64,000 nucleotides of DNA. It comes from Sulfuriferula thiophila. GTDB taxonomy: Bacteria; Pseudomonadota; Gammaproteobacteria; Burkholderiales; Sulfuriferulaceae. The stretch is from assembly GCF_003864975.1 (NCBI RefSeq), contig NZ_BHGL01000007.1, positions 496,966 to 560,965 on the forward strand. The letters run 5' to 3'. Below the pieces are notes generated by a model. That model was not told the origin of the DNA and made no database searches. It saw only the letters and a program-made list of their open reading frames with translations. The translations under genes were made by a program, and so were the position numbers. Of this stretch, positions 1 to 7,369 are shown piece after piece (the first letter of the stretch is position 1; the number at the start of each line of letters is the position of its first letter).

Positions 1-107
1 ATTATTTGATGAAAGCCTGCGCGCCTCAGTGGTAAGCGCATTTACACATTGCCCTACTATGAACATGGCCTATATAATCAGCGCTCTCAACCTCATATAG
101 CCACGCC

Positions 108-473
108 ATGAAATTCGAATCCGAAAAGCTCTTCCACCACGAAACAGATTTGCTCATGGTGACTGCCGGTCATACCCTGTTCACAGAAGGTGAGCCAGGC
201 GAGGTGATGTACGTGCTTATGTCCGGTACGGTCGAGATTTCGGTAAACGGCAAGGTGGTGGAGACGGCAGAGAAGGGCGCGCTGCTCGGCGAAATGTCAC
301 TGGTGGAAGAAACTGCCCAACGCTCGGCAAGCGCTACCGCACTATCTGATTGCGCGCTGGTGACGATTGATGCGCCACGCTTCCATTTTCTTATTCAGAA
401 CACGCCAAATTTTGCGGTTCACGTCATGCGCGTCATTGCATCCCGCTTGCGCAACACCAACAAATTACTTTAA
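108..473 (+). CDS. Cyclic-nucleotide-binding domain protein (stand-alone)
   Basis: A 121-residue protein that is essentially one Crp/PKA-type cNMP-binding beta-roll. The roll runs from about residue 18 to 105 and contains the phosphate-binding-cassette-like stretch GALLGEMSLVEETAQRSAS, followed by the closing C helix. There is no helix-turn-helix, so it is not a transcription factor of the Crp/Fnr type. It probably acts as a cytosolic ligand-sensing or protein-interaction module. The ATG at 108 follows a short leader with no strong Shine-Dalgarno. Its stop overlaps by 4 nt the stop of the convergent phosphatidyltransferase gene. Whether it binds cAMP, c-di-GMP or nothing cannot be told from sequence. 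Confidence 0.85.
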   Translation: MKFESEKLFHHETDLLMVTAGHTLFTEGEPGEVMYVLMSGTVEISVNGKVVETAEKGALLGEMSLVEETAQRSASATALSDCALVTIDAPRFHFLIQNTPNFAVHVMRVIASRLRNTNKLL

Positions 474-1024
474 TGCGCTTTGCCGGCCAGGGAGTCGGCG
501 GCTTTGCGCCCCCATATCCATATGTACTGGCCACCTGACAGCACTGCCGTAGAACATACCAGCACAAACAGGTACGGCAGCCAGTTCGCAACAGCGATAA
601 TGGCTGCCGCATGCGCCAGCACCACGCACAACATTCCGAATTCCATGAAGATATGGGTTTTTCCCAGCATAGTCGGGGTTATATCCACATGGCCAACCAC
701 ACGCCGATACGCGATTGCACCGAATACGATTACCATATCGCGCACCAGCAAGGATAATGTCAGCCAGAGTGGTATCCACCCCAGCCAGGTCAGCATCAGC
801 AGACACGCTAAAATAATCAGCTTGTCCGCCACCGGGTCCATCATCGCGCCGAAGCGGGTACGCAAGTCATAATGCCGGGCTATCCAGCCATCAATGCCAT
901 CGCTTACGCTCGCCAGCAGAAATACTGCCAGCGCATACGCATAAGCTGACTGCGCGAGCAGATAGATCACTGCGGGTACCAATAACAGGCGTAACAGACT
1001 AATCGTATTCGGCACATTCAGCAT
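470..1024 (-). CDS. CDP-alcohol phosphatidyltransferase family protein (PgsA-like)
   Basis: An integral inner-membrane enzyme of 184 residues carrying the complete CDP-alcohol phosphatidyltransferase signature DGx2ARx8Gx3Dx3D (begins DGWIAR, ends DPVAD, about residues 45-67). The three Asp residues of the signature bind the divalent metals. The family transfers a phosphatidyl group from CDP-diacylglycerol to an alcohol; closest in style are PgsA-like phosphatidylglycerophosphate synthases. Five to six hydrophobic segments are visible. The start MLNVPNTISLLRLLLVP is typical of the family, whose N-terminus begins NxPNxLTxxRxxL. A second, housekeeping pgsA may exist elsewhere, so the exact alcohol acceptor is left open. 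Confidence 0.85.
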   Translation of the reverse strand: MLNVPNTISLLRLLLVPAVIYLLAQSAYAYALAVFLLASVSDGIDGWIARHYDLRTRFGAMMDPVADKLIILACLLMLTWLGWIPLWLTLSLLVRDMVIVFGAIAYRRVVGHVDITPTMLGKTHIFMEFGMLCVVLAHAAAIIAVANWLPYLFVLVCSTAVLSGGQYIWIWGRKAADSLAGKAH

Positions 1025-1092
1025 GTTGCTCCATTCGCTATATGTCTGACAGAGTTCAGATGCTACGCCTAATCTGGCACATACTGAATAAT

Positions 1093-1524
1093 TTAATGCC
1101 CACCCAGATCGCGTACTTCTACTTTCACCTCAATTTTTTCATGATGCCTGGCTGAAGTCGCCACATCCAGCGTCATCGGCACCACATCTCCCGGCTTCAT
1201 CGTCTGTTTAAGATCAAACAGCATGATATGCAGCCCGCCCGGCGCCAATTTCACCGTTTTATTTTTGGGCAGCGCGATCTCTTTCATCTCGTGCATTTCC
1301 ATCACCCCCTGATTCATGCTCATGGTGTGCAACTGCACCGTGCCGGCAGCCGGACTGCTCACACCCACTAACCTGGCATCAACTGCGCTGGTAATATTCA
1401 GATATGCACCAGCCACTTCCTGCCCCGGGGCCGTTGCCCGCATCCAGGCTTGCTCGACCTTCACATCCGCTGCCACCGCCACCTGAGTGAGCAGCATACC
1501 AACCAATATCGCCCAGCGTTTCAT
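1093..1524 (-). CDS. PCu(A)C periplasmic copper chaperone
   Basis: A secreted 143-residue protein with a Sec signal peptide (positively charged MKRW then a hydrophobic core ending near AVAA). The Cu(I)-binding set H-x-M ... M ... H-x-M is present: HTMSMNQGVMEMHEM around residues 66-80, and GLHIML near residue 98. PCu(A)C proteins hand Cu(I) to the CuA or CuB site of cytochrome c oxidase, usually together with Sco. No sco or DUF461 partner is adjacent here. The gene is divergent from regB, and a 17-bp dyad (1587-1603) lies in the shared 118-bp promoter region, so redox control by RegA is plausible. Confidence 0.9.
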   Translation of the reverse strand: MKRWAILVGMLLTQVAVAADVKVEQAWMRATAPGQEVAGAYLNITSAVDARLVGVSSPAAGTVQLHTMSMNQGVMEMHEMKEIALPKNKTVKLAPGGLHIMLFDLKQTMKPGDVVPMTLDVATSARHHEKIEVKVEVRDLGGH

Positions 1525-1586
1525 GTACTATCCTTTCAAAATAAAGCAGAAATGGCTATTGTTGCCTGTAAACCAAGCACTTGAAA

Positions 1587-1603
1587 TGCGACAAATTGTC
1601 GCA
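1587..1603. promoter_or_regulatory. Candidate RegA/PrrA-type operator, perfect 17-bp dyad
   Basis: TGCGACAAATTGTCGCA is a perfect inverted repeat, TGCGACA-N3-TGTCGCA. It lies between the divergent PCu(A)C gene (63 nt from its start) and regB (39 nt from its start). Known RegA/PrrA sites are described as GCGNC / GNCGC half-sites in inverted orientation with variable spacing, which this fits. The same dyad with a different centre occurs at 20099-20115. Binding itself is inference. Confidence 0.6.
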
Positions 1604-1642
1604 CCTGAACGGTTACACTAGGAACACAGGTAGAATATCAGC

Positions 1643-2821
1643 ATGATCATTCCTGTTCAAACCCTCACCACTGTGCCTGTAGAAGGCATGCTGCGCAACC
1701 TGTTCGTGTTGCGTCTGTATGCTATTGGCGGACAATTGCTGGCACTAGGGGCGGCGTATTATGGGCTCAACATTGCCCTGCCGTTACCTGCCATGCTTGG
1801 CATCGTCGCCATGCTGGCGATATTGAACCTAGCCACCTGGTTGCGCCTTGCGCAGCCGTGGCCGGTCACCACGCTGGAATTTTTTACCCAATTACTGGCA
1901 GACATGGCCGCACTTACCATGTTGCTGTACTACAGTGGCGGCGCCAGCAATCCATTCGTGTCACTGTATTTACTGCCCATCATCATCGCTGCAACTACAC
2001 TGCCAGCGGCTTACGCCTGGGCCACGACCATCCTCAGCATCATCGCCTATTCGCTGCTGACCCAACTGTTTGTCCCCCTGAGCCTGCCCCCGGGTGAAGT
2101 GGAATTCTCTCTGCATCTGGCCGGAATGTGGCTGAACTTCATCGTCAGCGCCGTAATGATTGCGTATTTCATCGGCAAGATGGCAAGCTCGATTCGTCAG
2201 CGTGACCAGGCGCTGGCGCGTATCCGCGAGACACGTCTGCGTGACGAACAAATTGTAGCGCTGGGCAGCCTGGCCGCGGGCGCTGCCCACGAACTATCAA
2301 CCCCGCTGGCGACCATGAACATCGTCGCCAGCGAATTGCAACACGACTATCCCAATGACCCCGAGCTCAGCCAATCACTGCAAATTCTGCGCAATCAGGT
2401 AACTGTCTGCAAAACCATACTCACGCGCCTGACCACGGTAGGTGAAAGTGGCCGCGCAGAAAGCGGCTCAGCCGTAAATATCGACGTGTGGCTGAACCAG
2501 TTGCTGGAACAATGGCAACTGATGCGCCCGCAAGTGCAGGTAACGACACGCTGGCTGGGCACATTACCGATCCCCGGCCTCATCGCTGAAGACACCCTGA
2601 ATCAGGCTTTGCTCAATCTGTGCAACAACGCTGCCGATGCCGCCGGCAATCAGGTTGAAATTGAAGTGGACTGGGACGAGCAGGGCGGCTATGGTATCGG
2701 CCTGTTTCTGGCTAACACCAGCATAGAGCGTCATGGCGGCAGTGTCGCATTACTCAGCCGCGAGGGTGGCGGGGCGCACGTGGCGGTACGCCTGCCCCTG
2801 CATAACCGGCACCCGTCATGA
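1643..2821 (+). CDS. regB: RegB/PrrB/ActS-type redox sensor histidine kinase with G1/F-box deletion
   Basis: A 392-residue inner-membrane kinase. Six hydrophobic segments occupy about residues 20-180. The RegB ubiquinone-associated motif GGxxNPF is present as GGASNPF. The H-box is AAHELSTPLATM with phospho-acceptor His216. The RegB redox cysteine follows in QVTVCKTIL. The N-box is NLCNNAADAA. After that the ATPase domain is unusual: the sequence runs from EVDWDEQ directly into GGYGIGLFLANTSIERHGG (the G2 box), so the DxGxG G1 box and the F box, together roughly 30 residues in relatives, are absent without loss of frame. ATP binding may therefore be impaired. The stop overlaps regA by 4 nt (ATGA). 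It is assigned as RegB by motifs and partner. Confidence 0.85.
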   Translation: MIIPVQTLTTVPVEGMLRNLFVLRLYAIGGQLLALGAAYYGLNIALPLPAMLGIVAMLAILNLATWLRLAQPWPVTTLEFFTQLLADMAALTMLLYYSGGASNPFVSLYLLPIIIAATTLPAAYAWATTILSIIAYSLLTQLFVPLSLPPGEVEFSLHLAGMWLNFIVSAVMIAYFIGKMASSIRQRDQALARIRETRLRDEQIVALGSLAAGAAHELSTPLATMNIVASELQHDYPNDPELSQSLQILRNQVTVCKTILTRLTTVGESGRAESGSAVNIDVWLNQLLEQWQLMRPQVQVTTRWLGTLPIPGLIAEDTLNQALLNLCNNAADAAGNQVEIEVDWDEQGGYGIGLFLANTSIERHGGSVALLSREGGGAHVAVRLPLHNRHPS

Positions 2822-3357
2822 ACAACAACGCGCCCAGCTTATTATTGGTAGATGATGATGCGACTTTCTGTGCTGTGCTGGCGCGCGCCCTGACCCGGCG
2901 CGGCTATGCCGTCCACAGCGTGCATAACGTCGCCACCGCAGTCGAATATGCCACAGCAAACCCGCCAGAATATGCCGTGATTGATTTGAAAATGCCGGGA
3001 GAAACCGGACTGCGCCTGATAGAGCAACTCAAACAGCTGGACCAGCACACGCGTATCGTCATGCTTACCGGCTACGCCAGCATTGCCACAGCGATTGAAG
3101 CCATCAAACTCGGTGCAACCCACTATCTGGCCAAACCGGCTGAAGTCGATGAAATTGTCGCGGCATTACATAAGGACAGCGGCGATGCCAACATAGCCAC
3201 CGAGATCCGCCCGCCTTCGATTGAACGGCTGGAATGGGAGCACATCCAGCGCGTACTCAATGAACACGACGGCAACATCTCCGCCACCGCCCGCGCACTG
3301 AATATGCACCGCCGTACCTTGCAACGTAAATTGTTCAAACACCCGGTACGGGATTAA
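2818..3357 (+). CDS. regA: RegA/PrrA/ActR-type response regulator
   Basis: A 179-residue cytoplasmic response regulator. The receiver domain spans about residues 1-120, with the acidic pocket VDDD near residue 11, phospho-acceptor Asp56 in AVIDLKMPG, Thr in MLTGYAS and Lys in YLAKP. A short linker leads to a C-terminal Fis-type helix-turn-helix (ERLEWEHIQRVL, then SATARALNMHRRTLQRKL), the hallmark of RegA/PrrA/ActR. In the family it activates or represses genes for respiration, carbon and nitrogen fixation and electron-transfer components under low redox potential. It is translationally coupled to regB. If the RegB kinase domain is inactive, RegA may be phosphorylated by another donor or act unphosphorylated. 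Confidence 0.92.
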   Translation: MNNNAPSLLLVDDDATFCAVLARALTRRGYAVHSVHNVATAVEYATANPPEYAVIDLKMPGETGLRLIEQLKQLDQHTRIVMLTGYASIATAIEAIKLGATHYLAKPAEVDEIVAALHKDSGDANIATEIRPPSIERLEWEHIQRVLNEHDGNISATARALNMHRRTLQRKLFKHPVRD

Positions 3358-3371
3358 ACCGCATTTACCCG

Positions 3372-3698
3372 TTATTTTTCCGGTGCTGCCGGAACGGCAG
3401 GTTTGGCCTCGGAACTGCCGTGCAGTTTATCGCCTACACGATTTAACGCATGCCCGGTTGCCTCTACACCGCGCTCAACACCGTGTGCCGCCGCCTTACC
3501 ACCACGCTGAACACCACTCGCCGCCGCCTTGGCACCGCGCTTAACCCCCTTGACCGTCGCATCAGCGCCACGCTTGACGGCGTGCTCTACCTTACTCACG
3601 ACACCGGGTTCGCTGGCCGGTTTATCTTCTGCGGCCGCGTAGTTCAGCATCAGGCATGCCAGGGTCAGCGTCATTGCGGTTTTCTGTATCATCTTCAT
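3372..3698 (-). CDS. Secreted Lys/Ala-rich protein with 11-residue repeats, unknown function
   Basis: A small exported protein of 108 residues. The N-terminal signal peptide is clear (MKMIQKTAMTLTLACLML, then Ala-rich). The middle consists of five consecutive 11-residue units of the form xxGVxRGxxAa (for example VKGVKRGAKAA, ASGVQRGGKAA, AHGVERGVEAT). This pattern gives a long amphipathic basic helix, as in LEA-like or apolipoprotein-like stress proteins. The tail is Ala/Pro-rich. An AGGAG-like ribosome site precedes the start. No family name is claimed. It is convergent with regA. Confidence 0.7.
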   Translation of the reverse strand: MKMIQKTAMTLTLACLMLNYAAAEDKPASEPGVVSKVEHAVKRGADATVKGVKRGAKAAASGVQRGGKAAAHGVERGVEATGHALNRVGDKLHGSSEAKPAVPAAPEK

Positions 3699-3877
3699 TG
3701 CAGCTCCTTTGTCTCGGTTATCACGTCACAAGAATACCAGTCTAACTGCTTACACTGTCAGCTGCCTGAAGCTTGCAAGTACTGACACCACGTTACAAGC
3801 AACTGGAAAATACAAAAATGGAGAGTGGTGCTGGAAATAACAATACGTAACCCATCTGGCACGACTGAACAAACTAC

Positions 3878-3912
3878 CTCAACGCAAAATCACATTCCGA
3901 CTTTGCGTTGAG
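3878..3912. terminator. Strong stem-loop downstream of yggX-purM
   Basis: An 11-bp perfect inverted repeat, CTCAACGCAAA (3878-3888) and TTTGCGTTGAG (3902-3912), with a 13-nt loop, sits 12 nt beyond the yggX stop on the minus strand. There is no long U-tract, so it may be a processing or stability hairpin or a weak terminator rather than a canonical Rho-independent one. The rest of 3699-3923 shows no gene. Confidence 0.5.
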
Positions 3913-3923
3913 CACAAACAATA

Positions 3924-4196
3924 TCAATTACTAGGTGGTACATAGCCTTGCACTTGATCAGCACCTTCACCGAAGAAGTACTTTTCAACTTGTTCCATCA
4001 GGTATTTGCGTGCTTTGATATCGGCCAGATTTAGGCGATTTTCATTCACCAGCATGGTTTGCTGACGCAACCAGCCAGCCCAGGCTTCCTTGGAGACATT
4101 GGCGTACAGACGCTGTCCCATTTCACCTGGTAACGGTGGAAAATCCAGACCTTCAGCCTCACGACCCAATTTGATGCAATTAACCATTCTAGCCAT
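3924..4196 (-). CDS. yggX: YggX-family probable Fe(II)-trafficking protein
   Basis: A 90-residue protein that aligns from end to end with the YggX family. The start [19 protein letters not shown] carries the single conserved Cys7, and it continues with PPLPGE(M)G and the ...[15 protein letters not shown]... core. In enterobacteria YggX protects Fe-S clusters against oxidation and affects labile iron pools; biochemical detail of iron carriage is debated. The gene follows purM on the same strand with a gap of 22 nt, so the two are probably co-transcribed. With cyaY near the other end of the window it belongs to the iron/Fe-S maintenance set. Confidence 0.93.
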   Translation of the reverse strand: MARMVNCIKLGREAEGLDFPPLPGEMGQRLYANVSKEAWAGWLRQQTMLVNENRLNLADIKARKYLMEQVEKYFFGEGADQVQGYVPPSN

Positions 4197-4218
4197 GTTT
4201 CATTACTCCAATTATTAA

Positions 4219-5280
4219 TTAAATATTGACGATGGTTTGGTCTTCACCTTCACCACGCGTGCGAATTGTGCCAATACGATGCACGGTTTCACCGGCTGCG
4301 TTCAACTGTTGCATCGCCGCATCGGCGTGCTCAGCGGCAACAATGACAACCATGCCGATACCGCAGTTAAAGGTACGGTGCATTTCCGCATCGACCACAC
4401 CACCTTGCTCTTGCAACCAGCGGAAAATGGCAGGCATTTCCCAGCTGTTAGCGTCTATCTCGGCAGTCAAATTCTCCGCCAGGATGCGCGGCACGTTACC
4501 CGTCAGCCCGCCGCCAGTAATATGCGCCATACCTTTGACCGGCATACTCGCCATCAGTGCCAGCAACGGCTTCACATAAATACGCGTCGGCGTCATCAGC
4601 ACATCCGCCATTTTGCGGCCATGGAAGTCAGCATTTACATCGACTCCACTGACTTCGATAATTTTACGAATCAGCGAATAGCCATTGGAATGGGGGCCGC
4701 TCGAGGCCAGACCCAGCACCACATCGCCAGGGCAAATGGTGCTGCCGTCAATGATGGCATCACGCTCCACTACGCCAACCGCGAATCCGGCCAGATCATA
4801 CTCACCGGCAGGGTACATGCCCGGCATCTCTGCCGTTTCGCCGCCAATCAGGGCACAACCGGCTTGCTCACAACCCAGCGCAATGCCTTTGATAACCTGT
4901 TCGGCCACATCCACATCCAGTTTGCCGCAGGCAAAATAATCGAGGAAAAATAACGATTCGGCGCCCTGCACCAGAATATCGTTGACGCTCATACCCACCA
5001 GGTCAATACCCACGGTGTCATGCTTGTTGAGCATGAATGCCAGCTTGAGCTTGGTGCCGACACCATCCGTACCGGAGACCAGCACCGGATTTTTGTACTT
5101 GGTTGGCAAACCCATCAACGCGCCGAATCCGCCGATACCGCCCATCACTTCAGGACGCATGGTGCGTTTAGCCCATGGCTTGATACGATCGACCAGCGCA
5201 TCACCTGCGTCGATATCGACACCAGCATCACGATAGGAAAGGGAAGGGGTGTTTGGGCTAGTTTTATTTGGGCCAGTCAC
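4219..5280 (-). CDS. purM: Phosphoribosylformylglycinamidine cyclo-ligase (AIR synthetase)
   Basis: Cytosolic enzyme of purine biosynthesis that closes the imidazole ring: FGAM plus ATP gives AIR. At 353 residues it has family length. Diagnostic stretches include [16 protein letters not shown] near the N-terminus, [34 protein letters not shown] and [10 protein letters not shown]. The start is GTG at 5280 with no strong ribosome site; the 15-residue leader before SLSYRDAG is slightly longer than in E. coli, so a later start cannot be excluded. It is divergent from the AI-2E-type permease, an arrangement often seen in Betaproteobacteria, where the neighbour is frequently also linked to hda. Confidence 0.96.
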   Translation of the reverse strand: MTGPNKTSPNTPSLSYRDAGVDIDAGDALVDRIKPWAKRTMRPEVMGGIGGFGALMGLPTKYKNPVLVSGTDGVGTKLKLAFMLNKHDTVGIDLVGMSVNDILVQGAESLFFLDYFACGKLDVDVAEQVIKGIALGCEQAGCALIGGETAEMPGMYPAGEYDLAGFAVGVVERDAIIDGSTICPGDVVLGLASSGPHSNGYSLIRKIIEVSGVDVNADFHGRKMADVLMTPTRIYVKPLLALMASMPVKGMAHITGGGLTGNVPRILAENLTAEIDANSWEMPAIFRWLQEQGGVVDAEMHRTFNCGIGMVVIVAAEHADAAMQQLNAAGETVHRIGTIRTRGEGEDQTIVNI

Positions 5281-5325
5281 GATAAGCTCATTTCGTTTAA
5301 GGTAATTTGTGGTATTTTACCGCAA

Positions 5326-6393
5326 ATGAACGCATCCCGATTAAACACTGAATGGATTTGGGCAATTATTGCCATCATTGTCTTCACCGGCACCCTGTAT
5401 TTGCTTGCGCCGATTCTGACACCATTCCTGATTGCGGCCATTCTGGCGTACATTTGCGACCCGCTGGCGGACAGGCTGGAACGTTATAAATTTTCCCGCA
5501 CCCTTGCCACTACGTTTGTTTTCTTCGGTTTGTTATTAACATTTCTGCTGCTGGGGCTGATTTTATTTCCGGTAGTGCAAAATGAAACCCTGCATTTTGT
5601 GCAACGCCTGCCCGACTATCTGGTGTGGATCCAGACCCGACTGGCACCATTGCTGCATGACCGTTTCGGCGTGACCTTGCCCGATGCCGCCAATTTGCAA
5701 CAGATGGTACGCGACCACCTGCAGGGGGTAGGTAGCGCCGCCGGCATGTTACTGCCTACCCTCAAAGACAGTACGCTGACCGCACTCGGCATCCTCACCA
5801 ACTTGCTGCTGATTCCGGTGGTGCTGTTCTACATGCTGCGCGACTGGGACAGTTTTGTGCTGAAACTGGACGAACTGGTACCGCGGCGCTGGCATAAAAA
5901 AACGCAGACCATCGCCCGTGAAATCGATGTGGTTTTGGCTGAATTTCTGCGCGGCCAGCTCACCGTGATGCTGATCATGGCCGCGTTTTATGCGACATCA
6001 TTGTGGGCAGTGGGTCTGGACTATGCACTGCCGATAGGCTTGCTCGCTGGCTTGCTGGTATTTGTGCCGTATCTGGGTGTCATCCTCGGCCTGGGACTGG
6101 CATCGCTGGCCGGCCTGGTACAGTTTGCCGAGCTCTCCGATTTGATTCCGATCTGGGTGGTATTCGGCATCGGCCAGGTGATAGAGAGCATGGGGGTCAC
6201 CCCCTGGCTGGTCGGTGAACGTATCGGATTGCACCCGCTGGCGGTAATATTTGCCTTGCTGGCTTTCGGCCAGATTTTTGGATTTTTCGGAATTCTTCTG
6301 GCATTGCCGGTATCCGCCGCATTACTGGTGGGTTTACGTCATATCAAACAGGCTTATCAACAAAGCAGCCTATACCAGCATCCAAATGTATAA
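5326..6393 (+). CDS. AI-2E/PerM-family membrane transporter
   Basis: A 355-residue polytopic inner-membrane protein of the AI-2E transporter (PerM, YdiK/TqsA) superfamily. The start MNASRLNTEWIWAII leads at once into paired N-terminal membrane helices, then a soluble region (about residues 85-140), then five further hydrophobic helices, including FYMLRDWDSFV and the conserved GQVIESMGVTPWLVGERIGLHP loop followed by an FGxxFGFFGILLALP segment. The open frame runs further upstream, but that part is antisense to purM, so the ATG at 5326 was chosen. Family members export AI-2, Na+ or unknown solutes; the substrate here is unknown. Confidence 0.9.
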   Translation: MNASRLNTEWIWAIIAIIVFTGTLYLLAPILTPFLIAAILAYICDPLADRLERYKFSRTLATTFVFFGLLLTFLLLGLILFPVVQNETLHFVQRLPDYLVWIQTRLAPLLHDRFGVTLPDAANLQQMVRDHLQGVGSAAGMLLPTLKDSTLTALGILTNLLLIPVVLFYMLRDWDSFVLKLDELVPRRWHKKTQTIAREIDVVLAEFLRGQLTVMLIMAAFYATSLWAVGLDYALPIGLLAGLLVFVPYLGVILGLGLASLAGLVQFAELSDLIPIWVVFGIGQVIESMGVTPWLVGERIGLHPLAVIFALLAFGQIFGFFGILLALPVSAALLVGLRHIKQAYQQSSLYQHPNV

Positions 6394-6424
6394 TATAACT
6401 TTCCGCTATTAGAAGCCGCTCAAC

Positions 6425-7306
6425 ATGACTACCGCGCTACTCGAATCGAATATTCCCTCACTCAAACTGCTGTCGCGCGGCAAAGTCCGCGATCTGTACG
6501 CAGTTGACGAACACCGTTTGCTGATCGTAGCAACTGACCGTTTGTCCGCATTCGACGTAGTATTGCCCACGCCGATTCCCGGCAAAGGCGCGGTACTCAC
6601 CGAAATTTCACATTTCTGGTTCAAGCAACTGGCAGACATCATCCCCAATCATCTCACTGGCGACGCCCCGGAATCCGTAGTGCAACCCAATGAACGCGAT
6701 CAGGTCAGTGGCCGTGCCATGGTCGTAAAACGTCTCAAGCCATTGCCGGTGGAAGCCATCGTGCGTGGATATCTGGTCGGCTCCGGCTGGAAGGAATATC
6801 AGAGCACCGGCAGCGTCTGTGGCATCGCGCTGCCTGCCGGTCTGGCGCAGGCAGCACAACTGCCGCAACCGTTATTTACTCCATCAACCAAAGCCGAAGT
6901 CGGCGCACATGATGAAAATATCGACTTCGCACGCGCTGAGGAATTGCTGGGTGCCGACATTGCCGCCCAGGTGCGTGATGCCAGCATCGCGCTCTATTCC
7001 CGTGCTGCCGCTTACGCACTGACACGCGGCATCATTATTGCCGATACCAAATTCGAATTCGGGCTGGATGCCAGTGGTAAACTGTACGTAATCGACGAAG
7101 TGCTGACACCGGATTCATCACGGTTCTGGCCTGCCGATGAATACCAGACCGGCCGCAACCCAGCTAGCTTCGATAAACAGTTTGTCCGCGACTGGCTGGA
7201 AAATTCGGGCTGGAACAAGCAACCGCCGGCACCGGAATTGCCCGCAGACGTGGCACAGAAAACCGGTGAAAAATACCGTGAAGCCGTAGCGCGCTTAATG
7301 GCCTGA
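6425..7306 (+). CDS. purC: SAICAR synthase (phosphoribosylaminoimidazole-succinocarboxamide synthase)
   Basis: Cytosolic purine enzyme joining CAIR and aspartate with ATP. The 293-residue length is that of the long PurC type found in Betaproteobacteria and yeast. Landmarks are [13 protein letters not shown] at the N-terminus (ATP site), [38 protein letters not shown], and [10 protein letters not shown] followed by [14 protein letters not shown]. It lies 31 nt after the AI-2E-type permease and may be read with it. Two purine genes (purM, purC) flank that permease. A 10-bp inverted repeat follows the stop. Confidence 0.97.
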   Translation: MTTALLESNIPSLKLLSRGKVRDLYAVDEHRLLIVATDRLSAFDVVLPTPIPGKGAVLTEISHFWFKQLADIIPNHLTGDAPESVVQPNERDQVSGRAMVVKRLKPLPVEAIVRGYLVGSGWKEYQSTGSVCGIALPAGLAQAAQLPQPLFTPSTKAEVGAHDENIDFARAEELLGADIAAQVRDASIALYSRAAAYALTRGIIIADTKFEFGLDASGKLYVIDEVLTPDSSRFWPADEYQTGRNPASFDKQFVRDWLENSGWNKQPPAPELPADVAQKTGEKYREAVARLMA

Positions 7307-7324
7307 GCTTGCTTTACAGCAACT

Positions 7325-7357
7325 AAGGTTCACGTGCTGGTGTGCGCCGTGAACCTT
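7325..7357. terminator. Inverted repeat between convergent purC and ntrC
   Basis: AAGGTTCACG (7325-7334) and CGTGAACCTT (7348-7357) form a perfect 10-bp stem with a 13-nt loop in the 63-bp gap between the converging purC and ntrC stops. The flanking A and T are short, but the position suits a bidirectional terminator. Confidence 0.6.
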
Positions 7358-7369
7358 ATTCAGCTAGCC

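Noticed and set aside
4237..4953. A 238-residue plus-strand frame inside purM
   Set aside because: Shadow of purM; composition typical of antisense reading.
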